From JAXJSP01 sp036310005 (GTDB lineage Bacteria > Bacillota > Clostridia > Oscillospirales > Acutalibacteraceae), in assembly GCA_036310005.1 (NCBI GenBank), contig JAXJSP010000003.1, forward strand, positions 1-23,113: a stretch of 23,113 bases of DNA, read 5' to 3'. Numbering within the stretch: the stretch's first letter is position 1; each line of letters begins with the position of its first letter. The notes beneath the pieces were generated by a model. The model was given only the letters and a program-made list of their open reading frames with translations, was not told the origin of the DNA and made no database searches. Made by a program: the position numbers and the translations under genes. Shown piece after piece: positions 15,813 through 22,898 of the stretch.

Positions 15813-17143
15813 ATATCAAACTCCGCAAATAAATTGTCTGTCTCTTCATCAATTTGTTCGGGATCTTTTTCTGCGCTTTGAACCTTAAATCCTTGTTCAT
15901 TAATCAAGGTATCAAATGTTGTTCCGGGATTTTGATGAAGAATATTTAAGAGTCCAAGGAAATCTCTTGTAACTTCTCTTGGTGTAAGCAATTGATCAGC
16001 ACCCAATCTTCCAAGCACTGTATTTAAGAATGTGGTCAGTTCATCTTTACCCAACGTATTTTCATAGGAGTAATGAGAACTATGCAATTCGCAAAGTCTC
16101 TCAAGCAACAAATAAATTTCTTCCGAAGAAAGCTGATTAAGTTTAATCACGGGACTTGTGAAATCAACAAATCCTTGGACCGCAAAACGATTATCCGCAA
16201 GTCTGGATCTCAAAGCCTCATAACTAAACAAACCTCGACGTTCATCATAGATAAACTGTGGCGTTCCACTCATAAATACGCCAATATATTCGGCTTTTCC
16301 CTGCATTGTATCGTTAAACACAGTCAACACTTTTTCGTAGTTACTGTCGCGGGCTTGCTTGTGGTTAATCTTATACAGATTGACTCCTTCATCTATAAAC
16401 ACAAGCAGTCCTTTATATCCTGCTTTTTTAACAAAGAGAGCAAAGAGTTTCAAAAACTCATACCAATTTTGGTCATCAATAATGCTATCAACAGGAAGCT
16501 CACGTTTAGCTTCTGTTTTGTTAGCAAACTCACCTCTTAACCAACGCAGTGCAGACATTTTCAATGCATCGTCGCCGTTTTTCATACCTTTCCAGTAGGC
16601 ATCGATTACATTTGCGAAAGCAAATCCATACGCCATTTCCGAAAGTTCTGATAATATATCTGCGATTCTCTCACTGACAGCTACAACCAATTGCGGGTCA
16701 TTTGCTTGCAGTCCTTCCTCCTTCGCAGTAGTCGCCTGCATAGTAGCAATCCATTTTTGAAGGATAGACTCTAAAGCGCTTCCCTCAGGACGAGTACGTG
16801 TAGAAAGATGTTGAATCAACTCTCTATATGTGGATAGACCTTGTCCATTTGTTCCGGTCAATCTACGTTCCGGGGATAAATCTGCATCCATAACAACAAA
16901 AGAGCGTTCCATTGCATTGTTGCGTATTGTTTGCAACAAAAAGCTTTTACCACTGCCATATTGACCGCAAACAAATCTAAAAGCTGCTCCACCGTCTTCT
17001 ATAGTTGACAAATCTTGAAGGAAAGCATTTACCTCTCCTTGCCTACCTACTGCGATGTGACGAAGGCCGATACGCGGAACAACACCTGCTGTTAAAGAAT
17101 TGATTAATGCCGCAGATTCACGGCGATTTATATTTACTGCCAT
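15809..17143 (-). CDS. brxD: BrxD-like P-loop ATPase (DUF2791 family)
   Basis: The 444-residue cytoplasmic protein has Walker A GQYGSGKS (60-67) and Walker B LLVFIDEG (246-253), in the arrangement of the DUF2791/BrxC-BrxD ATPases. The N-terminus (ALINSLTAGVVPRIGLRHIAVGRQGE) is the typical opening of BrxD-like proteins. The segment FMSGTPQFIYDERRGLFSYEALRSRL, common in the group, follows Walker B. A ribosome site AGGAGG lies before the ATG, 11 bases after the TerB gene. Its stop overlaps the helicase start by four bases. In type 2 BREX, BrxD occurs next to BrxHI; here the pair is joined to a TM2-TerB protein instead of PglX, PglZ, PglW and PglY. Likely role: an ATP-driven partner or loader for the helicase (inference). 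Confidence 0.87.
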   Translation of the reverse strand: MAVNINRRESAALINSLTAGVVPRIGLRHIAVGRQGEVNAFLQDLSTIEDGGAAFRFVCGQYGSGKSFLLQTIRNNAMERSFVVMDADLSPERRLTGTNGQGLSTYRELIQHLSTRTRPEGSALESILQKWIATMQATTAKEEGLQANDPQLVVAVSERIADILSELSEMAYGFAFANVIDAYWKGMKNGDDALKMSALRWLRGEFANKTEAKRELPVDSIIDDQNWYEFLKLFALFVKKAGYKGLLVFIDEGVNLYKINHKQARDSNYEKVLTVFNDTMQGKAEYIGVFMSGTPQFIYDERRGLFSYEALRSRLADNRFAVQGFVDFTSPVIKLNQLSSEEIYLLLERLCELHSSHYSYENTLGKDELTTFLNTVLGRLGADQLLTPREVTRDFLGLLNILHQNPGTTFDTLINEQGFKVQSAEKDPEQIDEETDNLFAEFDI

Positions 17144-17154
17144 TGCAATACCTC

Positions 17155-20100
17155 CTATTTCATTGCTTCTTTAAGTTCATTTACATATTGTTCTAAAACG
17201 CTCATTTCCGCATCAAATGTATCAATAAGAATATCTCCTATATACTGTGTTGCAATATCATTTATCTCATCTATAAGTATTTCGGGCATAGACATCTCAG
17301 CGTTTGCTATTTCTTCTATGCGCTGACTCATATTTTCTTGAGATAGTATGATATGCAAGATTTCTTCTTGTGTGGGGGTAAGCGTTTCAAGCAATTGCTT
17401 CATTTCATCCGACAAAGCTGTTAAATCAAACTTTGAAATCGTATCTTTTTCTTCGGATGATTCAGGTATTTCGATTTCAGACAGATGCTCATAAATATAG
17501 TTAAACTCATCCCTATAGTCATCTTCTAAAATTAAAGTATTTCCTTCTACAACCACTATTGAGCAAGCCAATTGCATACCTGACAATTCGTTGATTTTCT
17601 CAATAGAAGCTTGAACGGAAGAGTTGTATTCCATCTCCCAAGATTTAGAACGCATTTCATCTATTAGCATTCTGCAATAAGGCGGCATAGAAACGAAGAT
17701 TTCTTTTACTGCATCCAAATCCGTCAAAAGTTCTTTTGCTTCTTTCTTTTCCTCTGTCACTTCCAATGCATCTCTTACGGCATCCGATTGATTTCTTAAC
17801 TCGTTAATGCTTTCAAAGTCGAGTTTAACTTCCTTTTTCTTTTCAGGCTCAATCGGTTTTCTATTCGGAGAATATTCCTTTTTCAAAAACGCCTTTACCA
17901 ATGAGGCTGTCTCATCATCCAATGTAACGCCTCTCAAACGTCCTCTACAATCGTACAATTCTCGTAGAACATTTTCTGCATATCGAACCAGTTCATTGAT
18001 ATATCCACGTAACTTTTGGCTACTGGTATATCCTTTAACGGATATATCCATTCTTTTGTTCGCATGAACACAATTCGCACTTTGGAAAGCATAGTACGTC
18101 TGCTTTTTAGGGCGATTTGGACCATACGTTTCAAGAATACCTTTGCCTTTCTTTTTGATTAAAGCAGCATCCGCTAATGCCACAACTCTCGGAATTGCTT
18201 CGTTCATTAAAAGTTGGTGTCCATCTTTATAGAATTTGCTTCCAGCTAAAGAATAATCACACAGAGCGTCTATCAAAGGGAATGGTAGTTTCAAAGGTTT
18301 TTCATCACTATGCTTATCAATCAGAAGATCGCGTATTGCCAATTGATACGGCAATGTTATTTCTATACCTTCGGGAACAGCATATTCCAGTTTGTGTAGT
18401 TGCGCAAAATCGAATAGCCATCCAACAAGATAGTTATCTAACCTTATGTGTTCATTTCTATAATTAATCCATAAAACTATCAACTGGTCATAACCGTCTT
18501 GCGCATTCGTCCATCCATAACCACTTAACAACTCATAAACATGGACAAATATGTATGACAAATCTGTGTTCAGATAGATTCCCTTGCGAACCTGACTTCT
18601 CCAATAAAAATACCAGTCCTTCTGTTGTTTTGTCATGCTATCATAGGATGGCCAGTATTGCATAAAAGGAATAAACGGTGCTTCTTTACCGACTTTGTTC
18701 TCAAATTTAGCCATATCCTTTATAAAATTACTGGATGAATATGGAGAATCGTCGTCAAAATCAAAGTCTATGCTAAAGTCGCCGTTCTCATCTCTTGAAA
18801 TGACCGGCTTGATTGATATTGTAAGACCAGAACGACTTGTAGAATTTCTTCCCAATGTCTCAATGTTTGCCGAAGGAATGGATTGTGTTCTTTCTTCGGT
18901 GCCATCTAAAACAATGTCCGAAAAACCATCTCCATCGTCTTTTAAAAGGTCTTGTAAATATTCGATGTTGTCATCTGTCAAATGTTTACGGTATTGCAAA
19001 ATTTCATTTTTAACCTTGCTCAAAATTCCTTTATCGTAACATCTGTCAATGAATTCCTCTACTAAGCTCTCCTTCTCATCTACAAGAGATTCCAACAGTT
19101 CTTCAGCATCCTCACTTGCATCATATTGTTTCATTATTTCAATTGTTCTTTTTGCGTTCTGAACCGCCGTTTCGTAACGACCAAAGAAAGTTGAAGGATT
19201 AGTTGTTTTATTTATTAGATCAAGGCTTTCTCTAACAATCCTTAAAAAGCCTGCCACTTGAACTTGATGGAACTCAGCAAGTGTTGCACTTTCACCAAAA
19301 GGTTTAATTTTAGCTTCTTTTAACTCGTCAAAGGGCGCAGAAACTATTTTATGCAATTGCTGTTTTTTTGCTTCGGTTTGCTTGTGTAATTGATTTACTT
19401 CCTTCCATTGCTGCAGTTTTTGTTTGCCGTCATTTAGCAGTTGTTCTTTCTTCTGATTCAATTGAGATCCTATGTTGCTTGTTTTTTCATAAACTGCAGT
19501 GGCATTTTCTTTTGCTTTAGTAAATGTGTTTTTTCTATTAACTGTTGAATGCTGATGTTTGATTGGTTGACCATTTTTATCCTTAAAATTACCTGTGGCA
19601 ATTATGACCAAATCTATTAAATAGCCAAAGCCAAAACATCCCATTGTGAATAGCCATACAATACCAGTTCCAACTTTGCCAACATAAAACCTATGTACCC
19701 CAAGATGGCCAGTAAACATACACAACAAAAACGTTGTTATCCAAGATTTTGAAGATTGGTTTGAGAAATCAGAACCATTATTAACATTTCTTTTCAATTG
19801 AATATTGCAGTTAAACTCAATTAGAAAAACCGGTAACATAAATACAACCGACATAACAGGAAATACTACAAATTCGTTTATTCCATCAGAAATATCCATT
19901 ACTAAGCAGAACAACCACAAATAAATTAAAATTCTACTTACAACTCTTGTTGATCTTAAAAAGGCAAACAGTTTAGAATCTCCACTATGAAATACCGGAT
20001 TTCTAAACAGTTCAATGAGTAAAGCGGGAATCAACAATATCGCTGTAAAAGGAAAAAACACATTTGTTTCTCCAAATGATAAAACGACACCAAAAAGAAA

Positions 20101-20166
20101 CCATAATATAAACAATATTTTACTTAGCAATAATGAGCGTTTAATAAATTCAAGTATTTTCTGCAT
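17155..20166 (-). CDS. large membrane protein with TM2 domain and TerB-N / TerB-C-like regions
   Basis: The 1003-residue product starts with four hydrophobic segments (about 10-30, 36-54, 76-92, 98-117). A TM2 domain follows at about 140-192, with GHLGVHRFYVGKVGTGIVWLFT and GYLIDLVIIATG. Then come a charged coiled-coil region (about 212-285), a helical region to about 410, and an acidic linker near 465-474. The stretch at about 500-690 (YWPSYDSMTKQQKDWYFYWR and on) looks like a TerB-N domain. The helical C-terminus (about 800-1003) resembles TerB-C. Such domains were linked by Aravind and colleagues to tellurite-type stress and DNA-processing systems. It would anchor the ATPase-helicase pair to the membrane or act as sensor or effector (inference). 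GGAG precedes the ATG at 20166, three bases after the upstream stop. The exact TerB boundaries are uncertain. Confidence 0.8.
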   Translation of the reverse strand: MQKILEFIKRSLLLSKILFILWFLFGVVLSFGETNVFFPFTAILLIPALLIELFRNPVFHSGDSKLFAFLRSTRVVSRILIYLWLFCLVMDISDGINEFVVFPVMSVVFMLPVFLIEFNCNIQLKRNVNNGSDFSNQSSKSWITTFLLCMFTGHLGVHRFYVGKVGTGIVWLFTMGCFGFGYLIDLVIIATGNFKDKNGQPIKHQHSTVNRKNTFTKAKENATAVYEKTSNIGSQLNQKKEQLLNDGKQKLQQWKEVNQLHKQTEAKKQQLHKIVSAPFDELKEAKIKPFGESATLAEFHQVQVAGFLRIVRESLDLINKTTNPSTFFGRYETAVQNAKRTIEIMKQYDASEDAEELLESLVDEKESLVEEFIDRCYDKGILSKVKNEILQYRKHLTDDNIEYLQDLLKDDGDGFSDIVLDGTEERTQSIPSANIETLGRNSTSRSGLTISIKPVISRDENGDFSIDFDFDDDSPYSSSNFIKDMAKFENKVGKEAPFIPFMQYWPSYDSMTKQQKDWYFYWRSQVRKGIYLNTDLSYIFVHVYELLSGYGWTNAQDGYDQLIVLWINYRNEHIRLDNYLVGWLFDFAQLHKLEYAVPEGIEITLPYQLAIRDLLIDKHSDEKPLKLPFPLIDALCDYSLAGSKFYKDGHQLLMNEAIPRVVALADAALIKKKGKGILETYGPNRPKKQTYYAFQSANCVHANKRMDISVKGYTSSQKLRGYINELVRYAENVLRELYDCRGRLRGVTLDDETASLVKAFLKKEYSPNRKPIEPEKKKEVKLDFESINELRNQSDAVRDALEVTEEKKEAKELLTDLDAVKEIFVSMPPYCRMLIDEMRSKSWEMEYNSSVQASIEKINELSGMQLACSIVVVEGNTLILEDDYRDEFNYIYEHLSEIEIPESSEEKDTISKFDLTALSDEMKQLLETLTPTQEEILHIILSQENMSQRIEEIANAEMSMPEILIDEINDIATQYIGDILIDTFDAEMSVLEQYVNELKEAMK

Positions 20167-20169
20167 TTG

Positions 20170-20580
20170 TTATTCTCCAAACTCTATGTTCTTTTTCGTT
20201 TTTTCTTTTGATTCTTCCTCTTTGAGCCATTCTTCATATTGGCGGTTGCCTTCTTCAGTTTCGAAGAAAGCAATAATATCCGGAAGGATTGTTCGTGCAA
20301 AAGATTCAAGCGCTTCACGCGGAATAGTGCATTTAGCATTTCTATTACCGAGCACCACATATTTGAAAATTAAAAATGCCTTCTTGAACGGATTTGCGTG
20401 TTGCATTTCTTCAAGTTTGGGTTGGATTTTTCTTGCAACCATTTTGGCAAGTGTTTTATCCTTGGATTCAGATGCGGCCTTTAGTTCAGCTTCAGTCATA
20501 TTCGAATAAACTGAACTCGCATTGGTTATTAAAACACGAAGTTCGTCAGTTGCTATATTTTTAAGTGTAATACGATTCAT
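20170..20580 (-). CDS. small unknown protein, first gene of the candidate defence operon
   Basis: The 136-residue product is predicted to be helical and soluble, with a positively charged middle (KMVARKIQPKLEEMQHANPFKKAF) and a strongly acidic, lysine-rich C-terminal tail. No family is recognised and no catalytic motif or signal peptide is visible. AAGGAG lies seven bases before the ATG, and the gene ends three bases before the TM2-TerB gene, so it belongs to the operon. Its leader of roughly 225 bases carries the four-unit hairpin repeat array and a TTAGGG...CCCTAA hairpin. It could be a regulator, an adaptor of the TerB protein or an antitoxin-like partner; there is no evidence to choose. 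Confidence 0.8.
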   Translation of the reverse strand: MNRITLKNIATDELRVLITNASSVYSNMTEAELKAASESKDKTLAKMVARKIQPKLEEMQHANPFKKAFLIFKYVVLGNRNAKCTIPREALESFARTILPDIIAFFETEEGNRQYEEWLKEEESKEKTKKNIEFGE

Positions 20581-20596
20581 AAACAGACTCCTTTTG

Positions 20597-20625
20597 AGTG
20601 GGTTTTAGGGACTCATCCCTAACAA
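20597..20625 (-). promoter_or_regulatory. leader hairpin before the candidate defence operon
   Basis: On the minus strand TTAGGG, loop ATGAGT, CCCTAA (20605-20622), preceded by CTTG and followed by AACCC. The same motif with loop TGAG lies in the leader of the divergent recombinase gene. In both cases the hairpin is followed by a ribosome binding site within about 35 bases. Confidence 0.55.
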
Positions 20626-20649
20626 GTGGCGAGCAAGCCGTGTATATAA

Positions 20650-20797
20650 AAACACGATGCTTGCGAAGACTGCGTGTGGATATCCATTCACGATGCTTGC
20701 AAAGCCAGTGAATGATATCATTTCGCGATGCTTGCGAAGACAAGGTCGCAAAATGATTATGGTATCCAAAACGCGATGCTTGCGAAGATGATCCCAT
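20650..20797 (-). repeat. array of four hairpin repeats with a conserved core
   Basis: Four copies of the core CGATGCTTGCGAAGA begin at 20655, 20691 (with CAAAGCC), 20726 and 20774. Around each core are complementary arms of different sequence: ACACG/CGTGT (20652-20656, 20673-20677); CATTCAC/GTGAATG (20685-20691, 20708-20714); a 12-bp arm pair with one mismatch (20717-20728, 20746-20757); and ATGGTATC/GATCCCAT with one mismatch (20759-20766, 20790-20797). The stems vary while pairing is kept. Two further cores lie inverted at 21243-21308. The array is inside the presumed 5' leader of the defence-like operon. Confidence 0.8.
20724..20749. repeat. 26-bp perfect inverted repeat, left copy (partner 21283-21308)
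   Basis: This copy contains the third repeat core, and its reverse complement occurs exactly at 21283-21308. A second perfect inverted pair of 21 bp (20650-20670 with 21243-21263) also exists. Together they bracket the XRE gene and the promoters of both divergent leaders. Confidence 0.85.
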
Positions 20798-20812
20798 CTT
20801 TACAACATCTTA

Positions 20813-20821
20813 ATTCTATCA
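20813..20821 (-). promoter_or_regulatory. candidate extended -10 promoter of the defence-like operon
   Basis: On the minus strand TGATAGAAT is an extended -10 element (TGN followed by TAGAAT). No good -35 box is found 16-18 bases upstream. If used, transcription starts near 20806 and the leader contains the whole hairpin array. A short palindromic element GTCC...GGAC lies just upstream at 20830-20845. Confidence 0.4.
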
Positions 20822-20875
20822 CAAGTAAAGTCCTATATAACGGACACTAAGTTATATATAATATAGACAGTCAAT

Positions 20876-21082
20876 TTATTTTTCTGGAATAACTTCTACA
20901 ATATCTTCAATTTTGCAATCGAGGGTATAGCAAATCTTTTCGAGGGTTTCGATAGATACCGGTTCATCGCGCCAAATCTTTGCCATAGCATTAGTGGTGA
21001 TTTTGGTTGCTTGTCTGAGCTGGGTATTGGTAATCTTTTTGTCTATCATAAGTTTCTTTAATTTGTCGTAAGAACGCGCCAT
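20876..21082 (-). CDS. small XRE/Cro-type helix-turn-helix regulator
   Basis: The 68-residue product is a single HTH domain of the short clostridial Cro/C1 type. It begins MARSYDKLKKLMIDKK, then TNTQLRQATKITTNAMAKIWRDE as the helix-turn-helix, and SIETLEKICYTLDCKIEDIVE as the final helices. The ATG at 21082 has GGAGG eight bases upstream; a longer TTG start at 21097 would overlap that site. It lies between the minus-strand defence-like operon and the divergent recombinase gene, the usual place for a regulator of an element's excision or cargo genes. It has its own promoter and might also read through toward the operon, since both face the same way. DNA targets are unknown. Confidence 0.9.
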   Translation of the reverse strand: MARSYDKLKKLMIDKKITNTQLRQATKITTNAMAKIWRDEPVSIETLEKICYTLDCKIEDIVEVIPEK

Positions 21083-21115
21083 ATTGTAATCCTCCAATAC
21101 AATAATTCATTTTAA

Positions 21116-21144
21116 AGTATACCATACCTTGCTTCAATAAACAA
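21116..21144 (-). promoter_or_regulatory. promoter of the XRE regulator gene
   Basis: On the minus strand TTGTTT (21139-21144), 17 bases, TATACT (21116-21121), with an extended TG one base before the -10 box. The start is about 25-30 bases before the ribosome binding site. Confidence 0.65.
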
Positions 21145-21184
21145 CACTTATTTTGATTTTCTCAAAATATTTTTGAACTTAATA

Positions 21185-21213
21185 TAGACATACGAAACAG
21201 AATGTGCTATAAT
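21185..21213 (+). promoter_or_regulatory. promoter of the serine recombinase gene
   Basis: TAGACA (21185-21190), 17 bases, TATAAT (21208-21213), with extended TGC before the -10 box. The predicted start near 21220 gives a leader of about 160 bases with two repeat cores and the TTAGGG hairpin. The ten bases AATATAGACA that include the -35 box recur at 20860-20869. Confidence 0.75.
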
Positions 21214-21242
21214 CAATTTATAAAAGTTTAAAGGACGTCATC

Positions 21243-21308
21243 GTCTTCGCAAGCATCGTGTTTGTGATACCACAGACAAATCGCGACCTTGTCTTCGCAA
21301 GCATCGCG
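21243..21308 (+). repeat. two hairpin repeat units in inverted orientation, recombinase leader
   Basis: GTCTTCGCAAGCATCG at 21243 and at 21291 (48 bases apart) is the reverse complement of the core in the array at 20650-20797. The second unit has its own arms, ACAAATCGCGA (21276-21286) with TCGCGTTTGT (21304-21313), pairing with one bulged T. The first unit has no convincing stem. A 14-bp palindrome TTTGTGTACACAAA (21309-21322) follows. Confidence 0.8.
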
Positions 21309-21326
21309 TTTGTGTACACAAAACAC

Positions 21327-21352
21327 CTTGTTAGGGTGAGCCCTAATACCCC
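21327..21352 (+). promoter_or_regulatory. leader hairpin before the recombinase gene
   Basis: TTAGGG, loop TGAG, CCCTAA (21331-21346) preceded by CTTG and followed by TACCCC. It is homologous to the motif at 20597-20625 in the opposite leader and ends about 18 bases before the AGGTG ribosome site. Confidence 0.55.
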
Positions 21353-21378
21353 CAAAATTAAAAAGGCAGGTGAAAAGT

Positions 21379-22872
21379 ATGAAAGGTGTAATTTACGCTC
21401 GTTATTCAAGCGACCATCAGCGTGAGGAATCTATTGAAGGTCAGATTCGTGAATGTACGGCTTTTGCCGAGAAAAATGGAATCACTTTACTCCATAATTA
21501 CATCGATCGTGCTTACTCAGCTACAACCGATAATCGCCCTGCTTTCCAAGAAATGATTAAAGACAGTCATAAAAAGATGTTTGATGTCATTCTCGTTTGG
21601 AAACTTGACCGGTTTGCCCGCCACCGTTTTGATTCAGCGCACTACAAAAACTTGCTCAAAAAGAATGGTGTTCGCGTTGTCTCGGCAACCGAGCCTATCT
21701 CGGACGGACCTGACGGCATTGTTATCGAGGCGCTGTTTGAGGGTATGGCTGAATATTATTCTGCCGAACTTGCTCAGAAAATCAATCGCGGTATGACCGA
21801 GAATGCTCTCAAGTGCAAATACAACGGCGGCACTCTTGCGGTGGGATATAAAATTAATAAGGAAACCCGTCTTTACGAAGTTGATCCTTTAACTGCACCA
21901 ATCGTTACCGAAGCTTTTAACGCTTACCTTGACGGCAAAACAATGAAACAAATTGCCGATGATTTTAATGCAAAAGGTTATCGCAACACTATCGGCAGAA
22001 AGTTCTCGATTGATGCCATTTCAAGAATGTTGCAAAACCGCCACTACATAGGCGAATATAAATTTAAAGATATTGTAACTCCCGGCGGTGTTCCCGCACT
22101 AATACCGATAGAGTTATTTAACGCCGTGCAACAACGTATCGCAAAAACAAAAAAGGCACCATCAAGCCATAAGGCGATTGACGATTACCTTTTAACAACA
22201 AAACTATATTGCGGCCATTGTGAGTCCTTTATGGTTGGCGAAAGTGGTACGAGCAACAGCAATAAGATTTACCGATATTACAAATGCGCATCTGCCAAGA
22301 AACGCAAGGGTTGTCACAAGAAAGCCGTTCGTAAAGAGTGGATTGAAGATATTGTCATTAGCCAAGTTATGCGTTTCATAATGGATGATGAAGCAATTGA
22401 TGAGCTTGTTGATATTCTAATGGCTGCTCAAAAAAGAGAAAACACCACTCTGCCGCTACTAAAACAAGAACTTCGCGAAGTTGAAAAGAGCATTAAGAAT
22501 ATGCTTGATGCTATTCAAAACGGCATATTCACTTCATCTACAAAACAGAGATTGGAAGAACTTGAGGCGAGAAAAGAAGATTTGGAAATTTCAATTGCTC
22601 AGGAGCAAATGTTTAAGCCCTTATTAGAGCCGAAGAAAATTAAGTTCTTCTTACATCAATTCCGCAAACTTGATACCACAAAGCTGGAGCACCGGCGTTC
22701 ACTGATAGACAATTTCGTAAATGCAGTTTTCCTGCACGATGACCGCATTGATTTTGTCTTCAACTATCAGAAGGGGACGAAAACCGTGACCTTCAAAGAA
22801 TTGGAAGAGGCGTCCGAAGGAAGTTCGGATTTAATCGTGTCTGCTCGACCAAAAAATAAAGGGACTGTTTAG
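21379..22872 (+). CDS. large serine recombinase (site-specific integrase/resolvase family)
   Basis: The 497-residue product has a resolvase-type catalytic domain (about 1-145). The nucleophile is S10 in YARYSSD, and KLDRFAR is at about 75-81. A Recombinase domain follows (about 155-260), then a zinc ribbon with C278, C281, C303 and C312, and a coiled coil (about 360-410). This layout is that of large serine integrases such as TnpX of Tn4451, which excise and insert elements; at about 500 residues it is at the short end. The ATG at 21379 has AGGTG six bases upstream; a GTG at 21370 would sit inside that site. The last codons contain the near copy of the tRNA-Pro 3' end, so the C-terminus may be encoded across an attachment site. 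It is the likely mobility gene of the island. Confidence 0.95.
   Translation: MKGVIYARYSSDHQREESIEGQIRECTAFAEKNGITLLHNYIDRAYSATTDNRPAFQEMIKDSHKKMFDVILVWKLDRFARHRFDSAHYKNLLKKNGVRVVSATEPISDGPDGIVIEALFEGMAEYYSAELAQKINRGMTENALKCKYNGGTLAVGYKINKETRLYEVDPLTAPIVTEAFNAYLDGKTMKQIADDFNAKGYRNTIGRKFSIDAISRMLQNRHYIGEYKFKDIVTPGGVPALIPIELFNAVQQRIAKTKKAPSSHKAIDDYLLTTKLYCGHCESFMVGESGTSNSNKIYRYYKCASAKKRKGCHKKAVRKEWIEDIVISQVMRFIMDDEAIDELVDILMAAQKRENTTLPLLKQELREVEKSIKNMLDAIQNGIFTSSTKQRLEELEARKEDLEISIAQEQMFKPLLEPKKIKFFLHQFRKLDTTKLEHRRSLIDNFVNAVFLHDDRIDFVFNYQKGTKTVTFKELEEASEGSSDLIVSARPKNKGTV
22839..22853 (+). repeat. possible attachment site half inside the recombinase 3' end
   Basis: GTCTGCTCGACCAAA matches the last bases of tRNA-Pro plus two downstream bases in 13 of 15 positions and in the same orientation. 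It lies six codons before the recombinase stop codon. Confidence 0.35.
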
Positions 22873-22894
22873 GCAATCCAGTCCCTTTATTTTT
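22851..22894 (+). terminator. terminator of the recombinase gene
   Basis: AAAGGGACTG (22858-22867) pairs perfectly with CAGTCCCTTT (22879-22888) across an 11-base loop, extended by A-T pairs and ending in ATTTTTAT. The left arm and stop codon are inside the coding region. Confidence 0.85.
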
Positions 22895-22898
22895 ATCT

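Noticed and set aside
13635..20580. A complete BREX system
   Set aside because: Only BrxD-like and BrxHI-like proteins are present; no PglX methylase, PglZ phosphatase, PglW kinase or PglY was found in the window.
20561..20797. Minus-strand open frame of 78 residues covering the hairpin array
   Set aside because: Its residues are translations of the DNA repeats (SSQASR twice), it overlaps the start of the real gene at 20580, and it has no clear ribosome site. A regulatory leader peptide cannot be fully excluded.
20650..21308. CRISPR array
   Set aside because: Cores are only about 15 bases, spacing is irregular (36, 35, 48), orientation changes, the intervening bases are complementary arms rather than unique spacers, and no cas gene is present.
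21218..21409. Minus-strand open frame of 63 residues in the recombinase leader
   Set aside because: It is antisense to the recombinase start and leader repeats and lacks a start signal.
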